Made by a program: the position numbers and the translations under genes. Below are positions 35,286-43,526 of a stretch of 64,000 nt of DNA, in pieces (positions within the stretch are counted from its first letter, which is position 1; each line of letters opens with the position of its first letter). The notes beneath the pieces are model-generated. The model saw only the letters and a program-made list of their open reading frames with translations, did not search any database and was not told the DNA's origin. The DNA is from Chitinophaga hostae (lineage in GTDB: Bacteria > Bacteroidota > Bacteroidia > Chitinophagales > Chitinophagaceae). Location of the stretch: NCBI RefSeq assembly GCF_018224885.1, contig NZ_JAGTXB010000002.1, forward strand, positions 372,001-436,000, given 5' to 3'.

Positions 35286-36971
35286 ATGCAAACAAAATCC
35301 TTACACATCTTTGATTACCTGGTATTCCTGGTATATTTCGTAATAGTGGCGGGCTACGGCTACTATATCTATCGCCGGAAGAAAAAGGCGACCACGGATT
35401 CTAAAGACTTTTTCCTCGCGGAGGGATCCCTTACCTGGTGGGCTATCGGGGCTTCCCTGATCGCGTCTAATATTTCGGCGGAGCAATTTATCGGGATGTC
35501 AGGAAACGGGTTCAACATAGGGTTGGCTATTTCCACTTACGAATGGATGGCAGCAGCCACCCTGATTGTGGTAGCCGTATTTTTCCTGCCTATCTACCTG
35601 AAAAATAAGATCTATACCATGCCCCAGTTCCTGGAACGAAGGTATAATCAAACAGTAAGTACCATTATGGCCGTGTTCTGGCTGCTGCTGTATGTGGTGG
35701 TAAACCTCACTTCTATCCTGTACCTGGGCGCCCTGGCGGTGTCTACTATCTCCGGTATCAACTTCTACGTATGTATGGTGGCCCTGGCCTTCTTTGCGAT
35801 CCTTATTACGCTGGGTGGTATGAAGGTGATTGGCTATACGGATGTTATCCAGGTGTTTTTCCTCATTCTGGGTGGTTTGGCAACTACCTACCTCGCATTA
35901 CAACTGGTATCAGAACATTTTGGCACCACAGGAGTGCTGAAAGGATTCTCGCTGATGACCCAGCATGCCAGCGAACATTTCCACATGATATTGTATAAGG
36001 AGAATCCAAAATACCTGGATCTGCCGGGACTGAGCGTACTCGTGGGTGGTATGTGGATTGTGAACCTGAACTATTGGGGATGTAACCAGTATATCACACA
36101 ACGTGCATTGGGCGCCGATCTGAAAACTGCGCGCAGTGGTTTGCTCTTCGCCGGTTTCCTCAAATTACTGATGCCGGTAATCGTGGTGTTACCTGGTATT
36201 GCGGCGTATGTGCTGTACTCTCAGAACCATGGCGATTTTGCACAATCTATGATGAAAGGTGGTTCCCTGAATGCTGATAATGCTTACCCTGTATTGCTGA
36301 ACCTGCTGCCTGTGGGTTTGAAAGGATTGGCATTCGCGGCCTTAACAGCTGCCGTGGTAGCTTCTCTGGCAGGTAAAGCCAATAGTATTTCCACCATTTT
36401 CTCCCTGGATATTTATAAGAAGATATACAACAAAGAGGCCGATGAGAAGAAGATCGTAAGCGTAGGGCGTACAGTGGTAATTGTGACCATGATTATTGCG
36501 ATCGTTATTTCTAACTTCCTCGGTATCGATAAAAAAGGTGGTTTCCAGTTTATCCAGGAATACACCGGCTTTGTATCTCCCGGCGTATTCGCCATGTTTG
36601 CCCTCGGATTTTTCTGGAAACGCACGACCTCCAATGCAGCGATGTTTGCCATGATTGGTGGTTTGCTGCTTTCCTTCCTGTTGAAATTTATGCCGGCCTG
36701 GGTAAACCTGGAGCCGTTGCACCAGATTGGTTTCTCTGCATTAAACCCCGATAGCGGCCTGTGGGAAATGGCTTTCATTGACCGTATGGGACTGGTGTTT
36801 GTAGTGTGCGTACTAGGTATGGTGATCATTACCCTTTCTGATAAGGCCAGCGTCAACAATCCAAAAGGACTGGCGATCGACAGCAGTATGTTTAAACCCA
36901 ATATGGGCTTCACTGTTGGTGCATTGCTCATCGTTGGTTTACTGATCGCATTGTATACTGTATTTTGGTAA
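35286..36971 (+). CDS. Sodium/solute symporter (SSS family), sugar type
   Basis: A transporter of 562 residues with about 14 membrane helices. The N-terminal KDFFLAEGSLTWWAIGASLIASNISAEQFIGMSG and MPQFLERRYNQTVS are typical of SSS sugar symporters, and later segments (GKANSISTIFSLDIYKK) continue the family pattern. ATG 35286 is chosen; TTG 35247 would add 13 residues. It lies 93 bases before an FGGY kinase and near an aldose 1-epimerase, so a pentose or hexose is the likely cargo. The kinase suggests xylose or xylulose, but this is inference. Confidence 0.9.
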   Translation: MQTKSLHIFDYLVFLVYFVIVAGYGYYIYRRKKKATTDSKDFFLAEGSLTWWAIGASLIASNISAEQFIGMSGNGFNIGLAISTYEWMAAATLIVVAVFFLPIYLKNKIYTMPQFLERRYNQTVSTIMAVFWLLLYVVVNLTSILYLGALAVSTISGINFYVCMVALAFFAILITLGGMKVIGYTDVIQVFFLILGGLATTYLALQLVSEHFGTTGVLKGFSLMTQHASEHFHMILYKENPKYLDLPGLSVLVGGMWIVNLNYWGCNQYITQRALGADLKTARSGLLFAGFLKLLMPVIVVLPGIAAYVLYSQNHGDFAQSMMKGGSLNADNAYPVLLNLLPVGLKGLAFAALTAAVVASLAGKANSISTIFSLDIYKKIYNKEADEKKIVSVGRTVVIVTMIIAIVISNFLGIDKKGGFQFIQEYTGFVSPGVFAMFALGFFWKRTTSNAAMFAMIGGLLLSFLLKFMPAWVNLEPLHQIGFSALNPDSGLWEMAFIDRMGLVFVVCVLGMVIITLSDKASVNNPKGLAIDSSMFKPNMGFTVGALLIVGLLIALYTVFW

Positions 36972-37064
36972 CAAAAACATTTTCTTATTTTGTTGCCGGG
37001 TATTTTAGGGTTACCAATCCTGGAATACCCGGCTTAGTTTACACGATTGTTAATTATTCACGTT

Positions 37065-38537
37065 ATGTACTTTATAGGTTATGATATTGGGTCTTCTTCT
37101 ATTAAGGCCGCTTTGCTGAATGCCGAAACCGGCGTTTGCGTAGCTACTGCTACCTGCCCTGAAAAAGAGATGGCCATTGAAGTGCCTCACCCGAGCTGGG
37201 CAGAACAAAATCCGGAAAGCTGGTGGCAGGAAATTATAAATGCCACGGGTATTTTGCTGGATAAATTTCCGGTGGATACAGCACAGATCAAAGGAATTGG
37301 CATCGCATACCAGATGCACGGCCTCGTTTGTGTGGATAAGAATCAACAGGTTTTACGCCCGGCCATCATCTGGTGCGACAGCCGTGCGGTAGATACCGGT
37401 AATGCCGCATTTAAAGCCCTGGGAGAACAATATTGCCTGTCGCACCTGCTCAACTCTCCCGGTAACTTTACCGCCTCGAAGCTCCGTTGGATACAGGAAA
37501 ATGAACCGCATATCTACGAACGCATTCATAAAGTAATGCTGCCTGGCGATTTCATCGCCATGAAACTTACCGGCGAGGCCTGCACTACTGTCTCCGGACT
37601 TTCCGAAGGTACCTTTTGGGACTTCGAAGAAAATAAAGTGTCCACAGCCTTGCTGAAACATTATAACATCGATGAAAGCCTGCTATCGGCCATCGTACCC
37701 ACTTTCGGTTTACAGGGACAATTAACGGCTGCAGCGGCAGCCACCCTGAAACTGGCGCCGGGTACCCCGGTCACCTACCGCGCCGGCGATCAACCCAATA
37801 ACGCTTTTTCATTGAATGTGCTGCAACCCGGAGAAGCCGCTACTACAGCAGGAACTTCAGGTGTGGTATATGCTGTGCATGATAAAAACAGCTTCGACCA
37901 AAAGAGCCGTGTCAATACATTTGTACATGTGAATAACGATGACGCACATACGAGAAATGGTGTGCTGATGTGCTTAAATGGTACCGGTATCGCCAACAGC
38001 TGGCTCAAAAACCTGGTGGGAGACATCACCTATCCCGAAATGAATGCCCTGGGTCAACAGGCTCCCATTGGCGCTGCAGACCTGCAGGTATTTCCTTTCG
38101 GTAACGGCGCCGAACGCATTTTGGAAAACAGGAGTGTAGGCGCTTCCGTTAGCCGCCTGAATTTCAACCGGCATAACCGGTCGCACATGATGCGCGCTGT
38201 TCAGGAGGGAATTGTATTCGGACTTAATTATGGAATGGATATCATGGCGGAAATGGACCTGAACATTCACCGTGTAAGAGCCGGACATGCCAATATGTTC
38301 CTGAGTCCCCTATTCCGGGAAGCATTCGCCAACACTGCCAACGTAGTCATAGAATTGTATAACACCGATGGCGCCCAGGGGGCTGCCCGTGGCGCCGCTA
38401 TAGGAGCCGGGTATGTAACCGCTGAAGATGCTTTCCGTGGTATGGAATGCCTGTCGGTAATAGAACCGGATGCTGCCCTGCAATCGCAGTACCGCGATGT
38501 TTACGGCAACTGGTTAAATGGTCTTAGGGCCTTATAA
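37065..38537 (+). CDS. xylB: FGGY-family sugar kinase, probably xylulokinase
   Basis: Phosphorylates a ketopentose with ATP. The 490-residue protein has GYDIGSSSIKAALLNAETG (phosphate 1), IIWCDSRAVDTG and GLSEGTFWDFEENK in the N-terminal half. The catalytic Asp is in TYRAGDQPNNAFS near residue 245, and GTSGVVYAVHDK follows. The start is ATG 37065; the TTG 18 bases upstream is less likely. The order transporter-kinase-epimerase suggests a sugar uptake unit, but no xylose isomerase gene is in the window. Confidence 0.88.
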   Translation: MYFIGYDIGSSSIKAALLNAETGVCVATATCPEKEMAIEVPHPSWAEQNPESWWQEIINATGILLDKFPVDTAQIKGIGIAYQMHGLVCVDKNQQVLRPAIIWCDSRAVDTGNAAFKALGEQYCLSHLLNSPGNFTASKLRWIQENEPHIYERIHKVMLPGDFIAMKLTGEACTTVSGLSEGTFWDFEENKVSTALLKHYNIDESLLSAIVPTFGLQGQLTAAAAATLKLAPGTPVTYRAGDQPNNAFSLNVLQPGEAATTAGTSGVVYAVHDKNSFDQKSRVNTFVHVNNDDAHTRNGVLMCLNGTGIANSWLKNLVGDITYPEMNALGQQAPIGAADLQVFPFGNGAERILENRSVGASVSRLNFNRHNRSHMMRAVQEGIVFGLNYGMDIMAEMDLNIHRVRAGHANMFLSPLFREAFANTANVVIELYNTDGAQGAARGAAIGAGYVTAEDAFRGMECLSVIEPDAALQSQYRDVYGNWLNGLRAL

Positions 38538-38631
38538 ACAGGAGGGATGGAAAACAGGGTTAACACCCGCATCTGATGATGTGGCAAATAGAAAATTTTA
38601 TTACTTTGTCTGGAATTCAAAATATTGAACA

Positions 38632-39585
38632 ATGAAATTTGGCATCCGTTCTTTTCAAGAGGCAGGATTTGATATCATCGCACTCCAGGATCTGCAAACA
38701 GGTACACAGGTTGAAATTATTCCGGCCTATGGCGCACTGCTGCACGCCTTCAAAGTAAAGCGTGGAGAGGAAACCCTCAACCTGATAGATAGCTATAAAG
38801 ACCTGGCCGACCTGGAAGCAAATCTCCGCAGCAGCTTCAAAAGCGTAAAATTGAGTCCTTATGCATGCCGCATAAAGGATGCAAAATATTCCTGGGAAGG
38901 TAGCGACTACAGCATTCAGAAAACGATTGCCCCCGGTAACGCCATCCACGGCTTATTATATGATGCCGCCTTTACAGTAACGGCACAGGAGGCCAACGAT
39001 CAGCAGGCTGCCATTACCCTGACCCATCATTTTAAACAAACAGATGATGCAGGATATCCTTTCGCCTATGATTGTATTGCTACATTTACACTGCACGCCA
39101 ACAATGAACTGCAGCTGAGCACTAAGGTGGTGAATCAGAGCAATACAGTCATTCCCGTTATGGACGGCTGGCATCCTTACTTCACTACCGGTACACCTGT
39201 AGATGAACTGGAGCTCACTTTTGCATCGAAACAGATAGTAGAGTTTAATGAAAAATTACTCCCTACGGGTAATCTTCTTCCTTATACAGAATTTGTATCC
39301 GGCAAACTGCTGAAAGGGGTGGAGCTCGATAACTCCTTCCTCCTTGACCAGGAGAAGCCACAGCCCCAGGCTACGATCCACGATCCGAAGAAAAATATCA
39401 ACATCGCATTTTATCCCGGTAACAACTACCCGATATTGCAGATATATATTCCGCCACACCGTACAAGCATCGCAGTAGAGAATCTTAGCGGAGCGCCGGA
39501 TGCCTTCAACAACGGGATTGGACTGGTTCAGCTGGCTGCAGGGGAGAGCAGGGTGTTTGATACCCGTATCCGGATAACCCTGTAA
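38632..39585 (+). CDS. Aldose 1-epimerase
   Basis: Interconverts the alpha and beta anomers of a sugar (galactose mutarotase family). The 317-residue protein has the His of AIHGLLYD near residue 105, the catalytic-region His in VMDGWHPYFTTG near 182 and a Glu in IAVENLSGAPDAFNNG near 290, in family order. An imperfect -7 box TTACTTTG lies about 30 bases upstream of the ATG. It may help channel the sugar imported by the 35286 transporter to the kinase. Confidence 0.9.
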   Translation: MKFGIRSFQEAGFDIIALQDLQTGTQVEIIPAYGALLHAFKVKRGEETLNLIDSYKDLADLEANLRSSFKSVKLSPYACRIKDAKYSWEGSDYSIQKTIAPGNAIHGLLYDAAFTVTAQEANDQQAAITLTHHFKQTDDAGYPFAYDCIATFTLHANNELQLSTKVVNQSNTVIPVMDGWHPYFTTGTPVDELELTFASKQIVEFNEKLLPTGNLLPYTEFVSGKLLKGVELDNSFLLDQEKPQPQATIHDPKKNINIAFYPGNNYPILQIYIPPHRTSIAVENLSGAPDAFNNGIGLVQLAAGESRVFDTRIRITL

Positions 39586-39664
39586 ATCATTGCCCGATGG
39601 CATAGTCTTTGGCACACCGCCTTTGTAAGTAACCAGATTATATCACCATATAAATTAAAGTATT

Positions 39665-39850
39665 ATGGACAAGTTACAGATCAAAGGCAAGTGGAACGAA
39701 TTAAAAGGTACGCTCAAACAGCAATATGCCGATTTAACAGATGATGACCTGCTATATGAGGAAGGACAGGAAGATAAACTGATTGGAAAACTCCAGCAGA
39801 AACTGGGTAAAAGCCGTGAAGAAGTGATCAGTTTACTGGAATCTGCCTGA
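39665..39850 (+). CDS. CsbD-family stress protein
   Basis: A small hydrophilic, charged protein of 61 residues. It begins [20 protein letters not shown] and has [34 protein letters not shown], the standard CsbD pattern (PF05532). Family members are induced in general stress, but their biochemical role is not known. It has its own terminator directly downstream and so is a single-gene unit. Confidence 0.92.
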   Translation: MDKLQIKGKWNELKGTLKQQYADLTDDDLLYEEGQEDKLIGKLQQKLGKSREEVISLLESA

Positions 39851-39879
39851 TTGAAATATATTCTCAAAATAAATTGCCA

Positions 39880-39916
39880 CAAATCCTTCTGCCGCAGGCA
39901 GAAGGATTTGTTTTTT
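39880..39916 (+). terminator. Terminator of the CsbD-like gene
   Basis: A perfect 14-bp stem (39880-39893 with 39897-39910), a 3-base loop GCA and six T. Confidence 0.94.
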
Positions 39917-40032
39917 AAACCCGGTAGCATTTCCTTTAATTTGTACCTTCAATGATGATATGAACAATGTCTATACAGATATGTTTGTAAGGCAGAGGAA
40001 GGGATTCAACAGTCAAATTTATTATACTCTAT

Positions 40033-40755
40033 ATGAAGGTTTTATTACGCATCATAGCATTGGGCTGTATTTTCAGCATGGCATTCGCGCCCCTGGTAAA
40101 CGCGCAGGTTACTGTTACAGGGATGATTTCAGACAGCAATAAACTGGTGTTGCCCTATGCTACTGTCAGCAATCTCAACTCCGGGAAACGCGCCCTCTCT
40201 GATCAGGGCGGATATTATAAAATATATGGTAACCGTAACGACCGTATTGTGGTAACCTTTGTGGGGTACAAACCAGATACTGTTATCATCACCCAGGCAA
40301 ATGGAACACAAACCATTAATGTGGTGATGGAGTCGGCGGGTAAATTCCTGAAAGGAGTGGAAGTGACTTCCCAGTACACGCCTTACCAGATAGATTCCAT
40401 TGAAAGACGTAGCCAGTATGGCTATATTCTCGATAAACCCAATCAGCAGCTGGCGGGTGGCAGCACCCCCGAAGGTGCCGGTATTGTAATAAGCCCTATC
40501 ACCCGTTTTTCCAAAAAAGAAAAACAAAAGCGGCAGTTTAAGAAGAATTATGAGCAAATGGAAAAAGAAAAGTATATCGACTCCCGCTTTACACCAATTT
40601 TGGTAAACAAGGTAACCGGCTTAACCGGCGATTCGTTGCAGCACTTTATGCGGGACAATTACCCGGACTATAATACCATGCGCACCATTAACACCAACGA
40701 TCTGTACTATTGGATCACGGATAAGTATAAGGCGTGGAAGAATAAGAAAAACTAA
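40033..40755 (+). CDS. Secreted carboxypeptidase-like regulatory domain protein
   Basis: A 240-residue exported protein. After a signal peptide (ALGCIFSMAFAPLVNAQ, cleaved near residue 25) comes a carboxypeptidase-D regulatory-like beta fold (TGMISDSNKLVLPYATVSNLNSG, DRIVVTFVGYKPDTVII), the same domain that precedes many TonB receptors. The second half is unlike that: VVMESAGKFLKGVEVTSQY, then a Lys/Glu-rich segment (RFSKKEKQKRQFKKNYEQM) and NTNDLYYWITDKYKAWKNKKN. The function is unknown. It ends next to the palindrome H3. Confidence 0.78.
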   Translation: MKVLLRIIALGCIFSMAFAPLVNAQVTVTGMISDSNKLVLPYATVSNLNSGKRALSDQGGYYKIYGNRNDRIVVTFVGYKPDTVIITQANGTQTINVVMESAGKFLKGVEVTSQYTPYQIDSIERRSQYGYILDKPNQQLAGGSTPEGAGIVISPITRFSKKEKQKRQFKKNYEQMEKEKYIDSRFTPILVNKVTGLTGDSLQHFMRDNYPDYNTMRTINTNDLYYWITDKYKAWKNKKN

Positions 40756-40945
40756 TTTTTGTCTTGCGCAGGATTAGACTGATTTTGACGATCACCTGAT
40801 TTTACTTCTGATATTTTATTGATTTTAAAAAGATTTGGGAAGATATAGGCGAATTCATATCCGCTTATATCTTCCCAAATCTTTTTAAATCAAAAAGTAA
40901 AATCAAATAATCGTCAAAATCAGTTTAATCCTGAGCAAGACAAAT
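40753..40945. repeat. Long GATT-period palindrome, copy H3
   Basis: The arms start TTGTCTTGCGCAGGATTAGAC and are mirrored by CTCAGGATT in reverse complement. The tip stem is GGGAAGATATAGGCG against CGCTTATATCTTCCC. It lies between convergent genes. Confidence 0.9.
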
Positions 40946-40997
40946 TTCGCTGCATTTTTTGCTAAAAGCTAAAAGCTAATGGCTAAAAGCTAACAGT
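40944..40997. repeat. Half heptad-repeat element joined to H3
   Basis: The core TTTCGCTGCATTTTTT is followed by GCTAAAA, GCTAAAA, GCTAATG, GCTAAAA and GCTAACA. The opposite arm is absent. It is fused to the end of H3, so two repeat families meet here. Confidence 0.8.
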
Positions 40998-41010
40998 TGC
41001 CACGAAACCC

Positions 41011-42105
41011 TCAATTATAAACCTTCACCATATACACGAAGTCTTCCAGTTTTTTAATCTGGTCTACCCGGTTCATACCTTCGAGGTGACTTTTGTGATT
41101 CAGGTCTCTGCGGATTTGTTTGTCTTTCGGCATTTCGTCCAGCAGGTGTTTGAGGTGGGCCGATTTTACGGCGAAAGCAATACCATCGGAGGTAGTCTGT
41201 TTGCCGGTTACGATACCTACCACATCTCCTTTACCGTCGAGCAGCGGTGCGCCGCTGTTGCCCGGATTTACAGGAATAGATACCTGGTAGGCAGTGGTAT
41301 CGCCATTGAAGCCTGTTTTGGCGCTGATATATCCTTTGCCGTAAACAATTTCATCGCGGGGGAAGCCCATCGTGAATACTTCTTCACCCAGTTTTACATT
41401 CTGGGGTTTCAAAGCATAGGGCAGCGGCTGACTCTTAAAAGTGGAGTCGGCAATTTTCAGTACAGCCAGGTCGCTGGATATATCTTCAAATATGCTGACA
41501 GCTTTAAAAGCTTCTCCTTTATTATTTTGAACATATACAGAATCGGCGCCGGCTACTACATGATAGTTGGTTACTATATAACCATTGCCGGATACCGCAA
41601 AACCGGTACCGCCATAGGTGCCGGGATTTAACGGCGCCTTGCTCTTGCTGTTCATATCATTGATGAGGGCGTTCTGGGAGCGTTGAATGTTATTCAGCAC
41701 TCTTCTTACGTCTTCATATTGTGCAGTGGATTTGTTTCTCGCTACGTTTTGTATCACCGCGATGGTAGAGAGGGAGGTAACGAGTGCAATACAGGCGGCA
41801 GCAGCCAGGTTGGTAATGGTTCTGCGGCGGATGAGTAATCTTTTTGCAGTTTGGTTGCTTTCCTGCGCCTGTTTGCGGAGGGTAGGCATATCCAGCTGCT
41901 GATGAATTTTATCCAGTTTGGCCTGTAGATGTTGTCTTTGTCCGTAGTTACCAAGATGCTGAAGGAACAGCTGGTGTTCTTCTACCTGCTGATTTATGAG
42001 CGGATTGGTACGGCGTAATTCATCGAAAGCAGTTTTTTCCTGTTCGCTCATTTCCCCTTCCAGGTAACGTTCAATTTCACGTAATAAGATCATGTCTTCT
42101 TTCAT
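41011..42105 (-). CDS. Anti-sigma factor fused to a trypsin-like serine protease
   Basis: A 364-residue protein with an anti-sigma-like N-terminus (LREIERYLEGEMSEQEKTAF, common in Bacteroidota anti-sigma proteins), a membrane helix near 98-118 (NLAAAACIALVTSLSTIAVI) and a periplasmic DegP/HtrA-like protease domain without PDZ. The catalytic triad is visible: His in TNYHVV (near 182), Asp in SSDLAVLKI (near 210) and Ser in NPGNSGAPLL (near 283). ATG 42105 lies 13 bases after the ECF sigma stop, so the two form an operon. The combination suggests a sigma/anti-sigma unit where the sensor is itself a protease. Whether the protease cleaves its own N-terminal part or other targets is inference. Confidence 0.85.
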   Translation of the reverse strand: MKEDMILLREIERYLEGEMSEQEKTAFDELRRTNPLINQQVEEHQLFLQHLGNYGQRQHLQAKLDKIHQQLDMPTLRKQAQESNQTAKRLLIRRRTITNLAAAACIALVTSLSTIAVIQNVARNKSTAQYEDVRRVLNNIQRSQNALINDMNSKSKAPLNPGTYGGTGFAVSGNGYIVTNYHVVAGADSVYVQNNKGEAFKAVSIFEDISSDLAVLKIADSTFKSQPLPYALKPQNVKLGEEVFTMGFPRDEIVYGKGYISAKTGFNGDTTAYQVSIPVNPGNSGAPLLDGKGDVVGIVTGKQTTSDGIAFAVKSAHLKHLLDEMPKDKQIRRDLNHKSHLEGMNRVDQIKKLEDFVYMVKVYN

Positions 42106-42118
42106 GGCTGCTTTCTGC

Positions 42119-42691
42119 TTATGGTGTTTTGTACTGATCAAAAAATAGCTTCTTCAAACGCATCAGGCACTTATATTTCTGGTTTTTGGCGTTTTCGGCA
42201 TTGGTATATCCAAACTTCTCCGCTATTTCCTGCATTGATTTTTTATGCAGATAATAGTCTTCCAGGATGGTTTGGCAAGGCTGACCAATACTGCTCATAG
42301 CCCCTTCCATGATCCTGAATTCCTGATCCCTGGCATTATGTTCTTCCAGTTCTTCCGTAGCCGGTATAACTTCTTCCAGCTCAGGAGATAAGGCGTATAG
42401 TCCGTAGGTACGTTGTACTTTTTTAAGCCACAAATGACGGCAAACCGAATAAAGAAAGGTTTTAAGCCTGCTGCTTAAAGTAAAATCTCCGCTTTGCACC
42501 TTTTCATATAAGACTATAATGGCCTCCTGGAATACATCCTTGGCATCGTCTTCCGAGCCGTTATGCTGAAGGATCATCCTTAAAACCACTGGAAAATTCT
42601 CTGAATAGATGATTTCCAATGACTTATCATCGCCTTTTGCCAGTCCCAGCAACAATTCCCTGTCTCTTGTTATATCTTGATTTTGCTTCAC
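42119..42691 (-). CDS. ECF sigma factor
   Basis: A sigma-70 family factor of about 190 residues. Region 2 has DDAKDVFQEAIIVLYEKV and LKTFLYSVCRHLWLKKVQR; region 4 has SMQEIAEKFGYTNAENAKNQKYKCLMRLK, with a wHTH-like segment. No ATG is in frame at the start; GTG 42691 (VKQNQDITRDRELLLGL) is preferred, while TTG 42733 overlaps the inverted repeat at 42716-42763. The next gene downstream is the membrane anti-sigma/protease, 13 bases after its stop. It is divergent from a small lipoprotein gene, so it may control that gene and its own operon. Confidence 0.88.
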   Translation of the reverse strand: MKQNQDITRDRELLLGLAKGDDKSLEIIYSENFPVVLRMILQHNGSEDDAKDVFQEAIIVLYEKVQSGDFTLSSRLKTFLYSVCRHLWLKKVQRTYGLYALSPELEEVIPATEELEEHNARDQEFRIMEGAMSSIGQPCQTILEDYYLHKKSMQEIAEKFGYTNAENAKNQKYKCLMRLKKLFFDQYKTP

Positions 42692-42715
42692 TCTTAATAC
42701 AGTTATTAGGCATTT

Positions 42716-42763
42716 GGTAACCCAAAGTACCAAAAAAAAATATTTTTAAAAGTTTGGGTTACC
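42716..42763. promoter_or_regulatory. 11-bp inverted repeat between sigma and lipoprotein genes
   Basis: GGTAACCCAAA (42716-42726) and TTTGGGTTACC (42753-42763) are perfect complements with a 26-base AT-rich spacer. The site is between two divergent genes, so it could be two mirrored ECF promoter -35 boxes or a repressor operator. Confidence 0.6.
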
Positions 42764-42823
42764 TTTTGGGTGATCCCGGTATAAAGGTTAAATCATTCAA
42801 AAAACAACTTAAATAATTGTAAC

Positions 42824-43057
42824 ATGAAGAACGTAATCAAAATCGGTTTCCTGGCTCTGTCTTTCGGTATTTTCGCAGTTGCTTGCGGTGGTGCAAAAAC
42901 TGAAACTAATACTGACTCAACTGCAACTGCTGCTAGCTCTGCTATCGATTCAGCTGCTAAAGCAAGCACTAACGCTGTAGATTCAGTTGCTGCTGCTGCT
43001 AAAGCTACTGTTGACTCTGCTGCTAAAACTGTAGATTCAGCTGCTGCTCATCACTAA
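42824..43057 (+). CDS. Small Ala/Ser/Asp-rich lipoprotein
   Basis: A 77-residue lipoprotein with a lipobox (FAVACGG, Cys near residue 21), then a low-complexity tail built of repeats such as AIDSAAKAS, AVDSVAAAAKA and TVDSAAKTVDSAAAHH. The repeats could form an amphipathic helix. Ala is coded almost only by GCT/GCA, suggesting strong expression. It is divergent from an ECF sigma operon and ends at a terminator. I do not recognise a family; a structural role at the envelope is a guess. Confidence 0.8.
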   Translation: MKNVIKIGFLALSFGIFAVACGGAKTETNTDSTATAASSAIDSAAKASTNAVDSVAAAAKATVDSAAKTVDSAAAHH

Positions 43058-43080
43058 TTTAACTTTAGGTTTTATAATTA

Positions 43081-43111
43081 ACCGTCCTGGCTTGGCCTGG
43101 ACGGTTTTTTT
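43081..43111 (+). terminator. Terminator of the lipoprotein gene
   Basis: ACCGTCC (43081-43087) and GGACGGT (43099-43105) pair around an 11-base loop, followed by seven T. Confidence 0.9.
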
Positions 43112-43203
43112 GTGTCCGCTTGATTTGAAAATGACGGTTTGTTAAAAGTTATTTAAAAAACTGTGCTTTTTGTTGAAAAAAGCCTATTTTTTGATGTAAC
43201 CCC

Positions 43204-43233
43204 TTGGATAATTAAAATCGTGCCGTATTTTTG
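43204..43233 (+). promoter_or_regulatory. Promoter of the aromatic amino acid operon
   Basis: TTG (43204-43206), 19 bases and TATTTTTG (43226-43233) match the Bacteroidota consensus exactly. The transcript should begin about 25 bases before the first leader ATG. Confidence 0.82.
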
Positions 43234-43264
43234 TTCTACACTCAAAAGGAATACAAATAATTAC

Positions 43265-43321
43265 ATGAAACAAACGACTCTTGGATTTTTTGGCTTTTAT
43301 TATTTCTGGTACCAGAAATAG
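43265..43321 (+). CDS. Aromatic operon leader peptide 1 (Phe/Tyr/Trp)
   Basis: An 18-residue peptide MKQTTLGFFGFYYFWYQK in which eight of the nine residues 8-16 are Phe, Tyr or Trp. This is a classical attenuation leader for the operon that makes Phe and Tyr. CAAACGAC in codons 3-5 pairs with GTCGTTTG (43326-43333) just after the stop codon, and GGAAGG (43321-43326) can instead pair with CCTTCC in the terminator. A ribosome stalled at the first Phe codons would block the first pairing and favour the antiterminator. Confidence 0.93.
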   Translation: MKQTTLGFFGFYYFWYQK

Positions 43322-43359
43322 GAAGGTCGTTTGTACAAAATAAAAGATACTACAAAAGG

Positions 43360-43388
43360 GCCTTCCGGTAAATCGGAAGGCTTTTTTT
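43360..43388 (+). terminator. Attenuator terminator 1 of the aromatic operon
   Basis: A perfect 8-bp stem GCCTTCCG/CGGAAGGC (43360-43367, 43374-43381) with a 6-base loop and seven T, 27 bases before the second leader ATG. Confidence 0.92.
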
Positions 43389-43414
43389 ATAACATTAACA
43401 GAAACAGTAAGTAT

Positions 43415-43501
43415 ATGTTACAGCCAGCTTTAGGCAATTACTTTTTTTATTACTTCTCTTACTTCTTTTATGCGAAGAAGCAGGGGACTCGTTTGCAATA
43501 A
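43415..43501 (+). CDS. Aromatic operon leader peptide 2 (Phe/Tyr)
   Basis: A 28-residue peptide in which residues 9-19 read YFFYYFSYFFY: five Tyr and five Phe of eleven, no Trp. GTAAGTATAT around its start (43407-43416) pairs perfectly with ATATACTTAC after the stop codon (43501-43510), and CAGGGGAC (43481-43488) can pair with GTCCCTG in the second terminator. It is a second attenuator in series, specific for Phe and Tyr. Confidence 0.92.
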   Translation: MLQPALGNYFFYYFSYFFYAKKQGTRLQ

Positions 43502-43526
43502 TATACTTACAAATAAAAGTACTACG

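Noticed and set aside
39960..40142. 60-codon ORF before and overlapping the carboxypeptidase-like domain gene
   Set aside because: It overlaps the signal peptide of the next gene in another frame, and its sequence shows no leader-type amino acid run.
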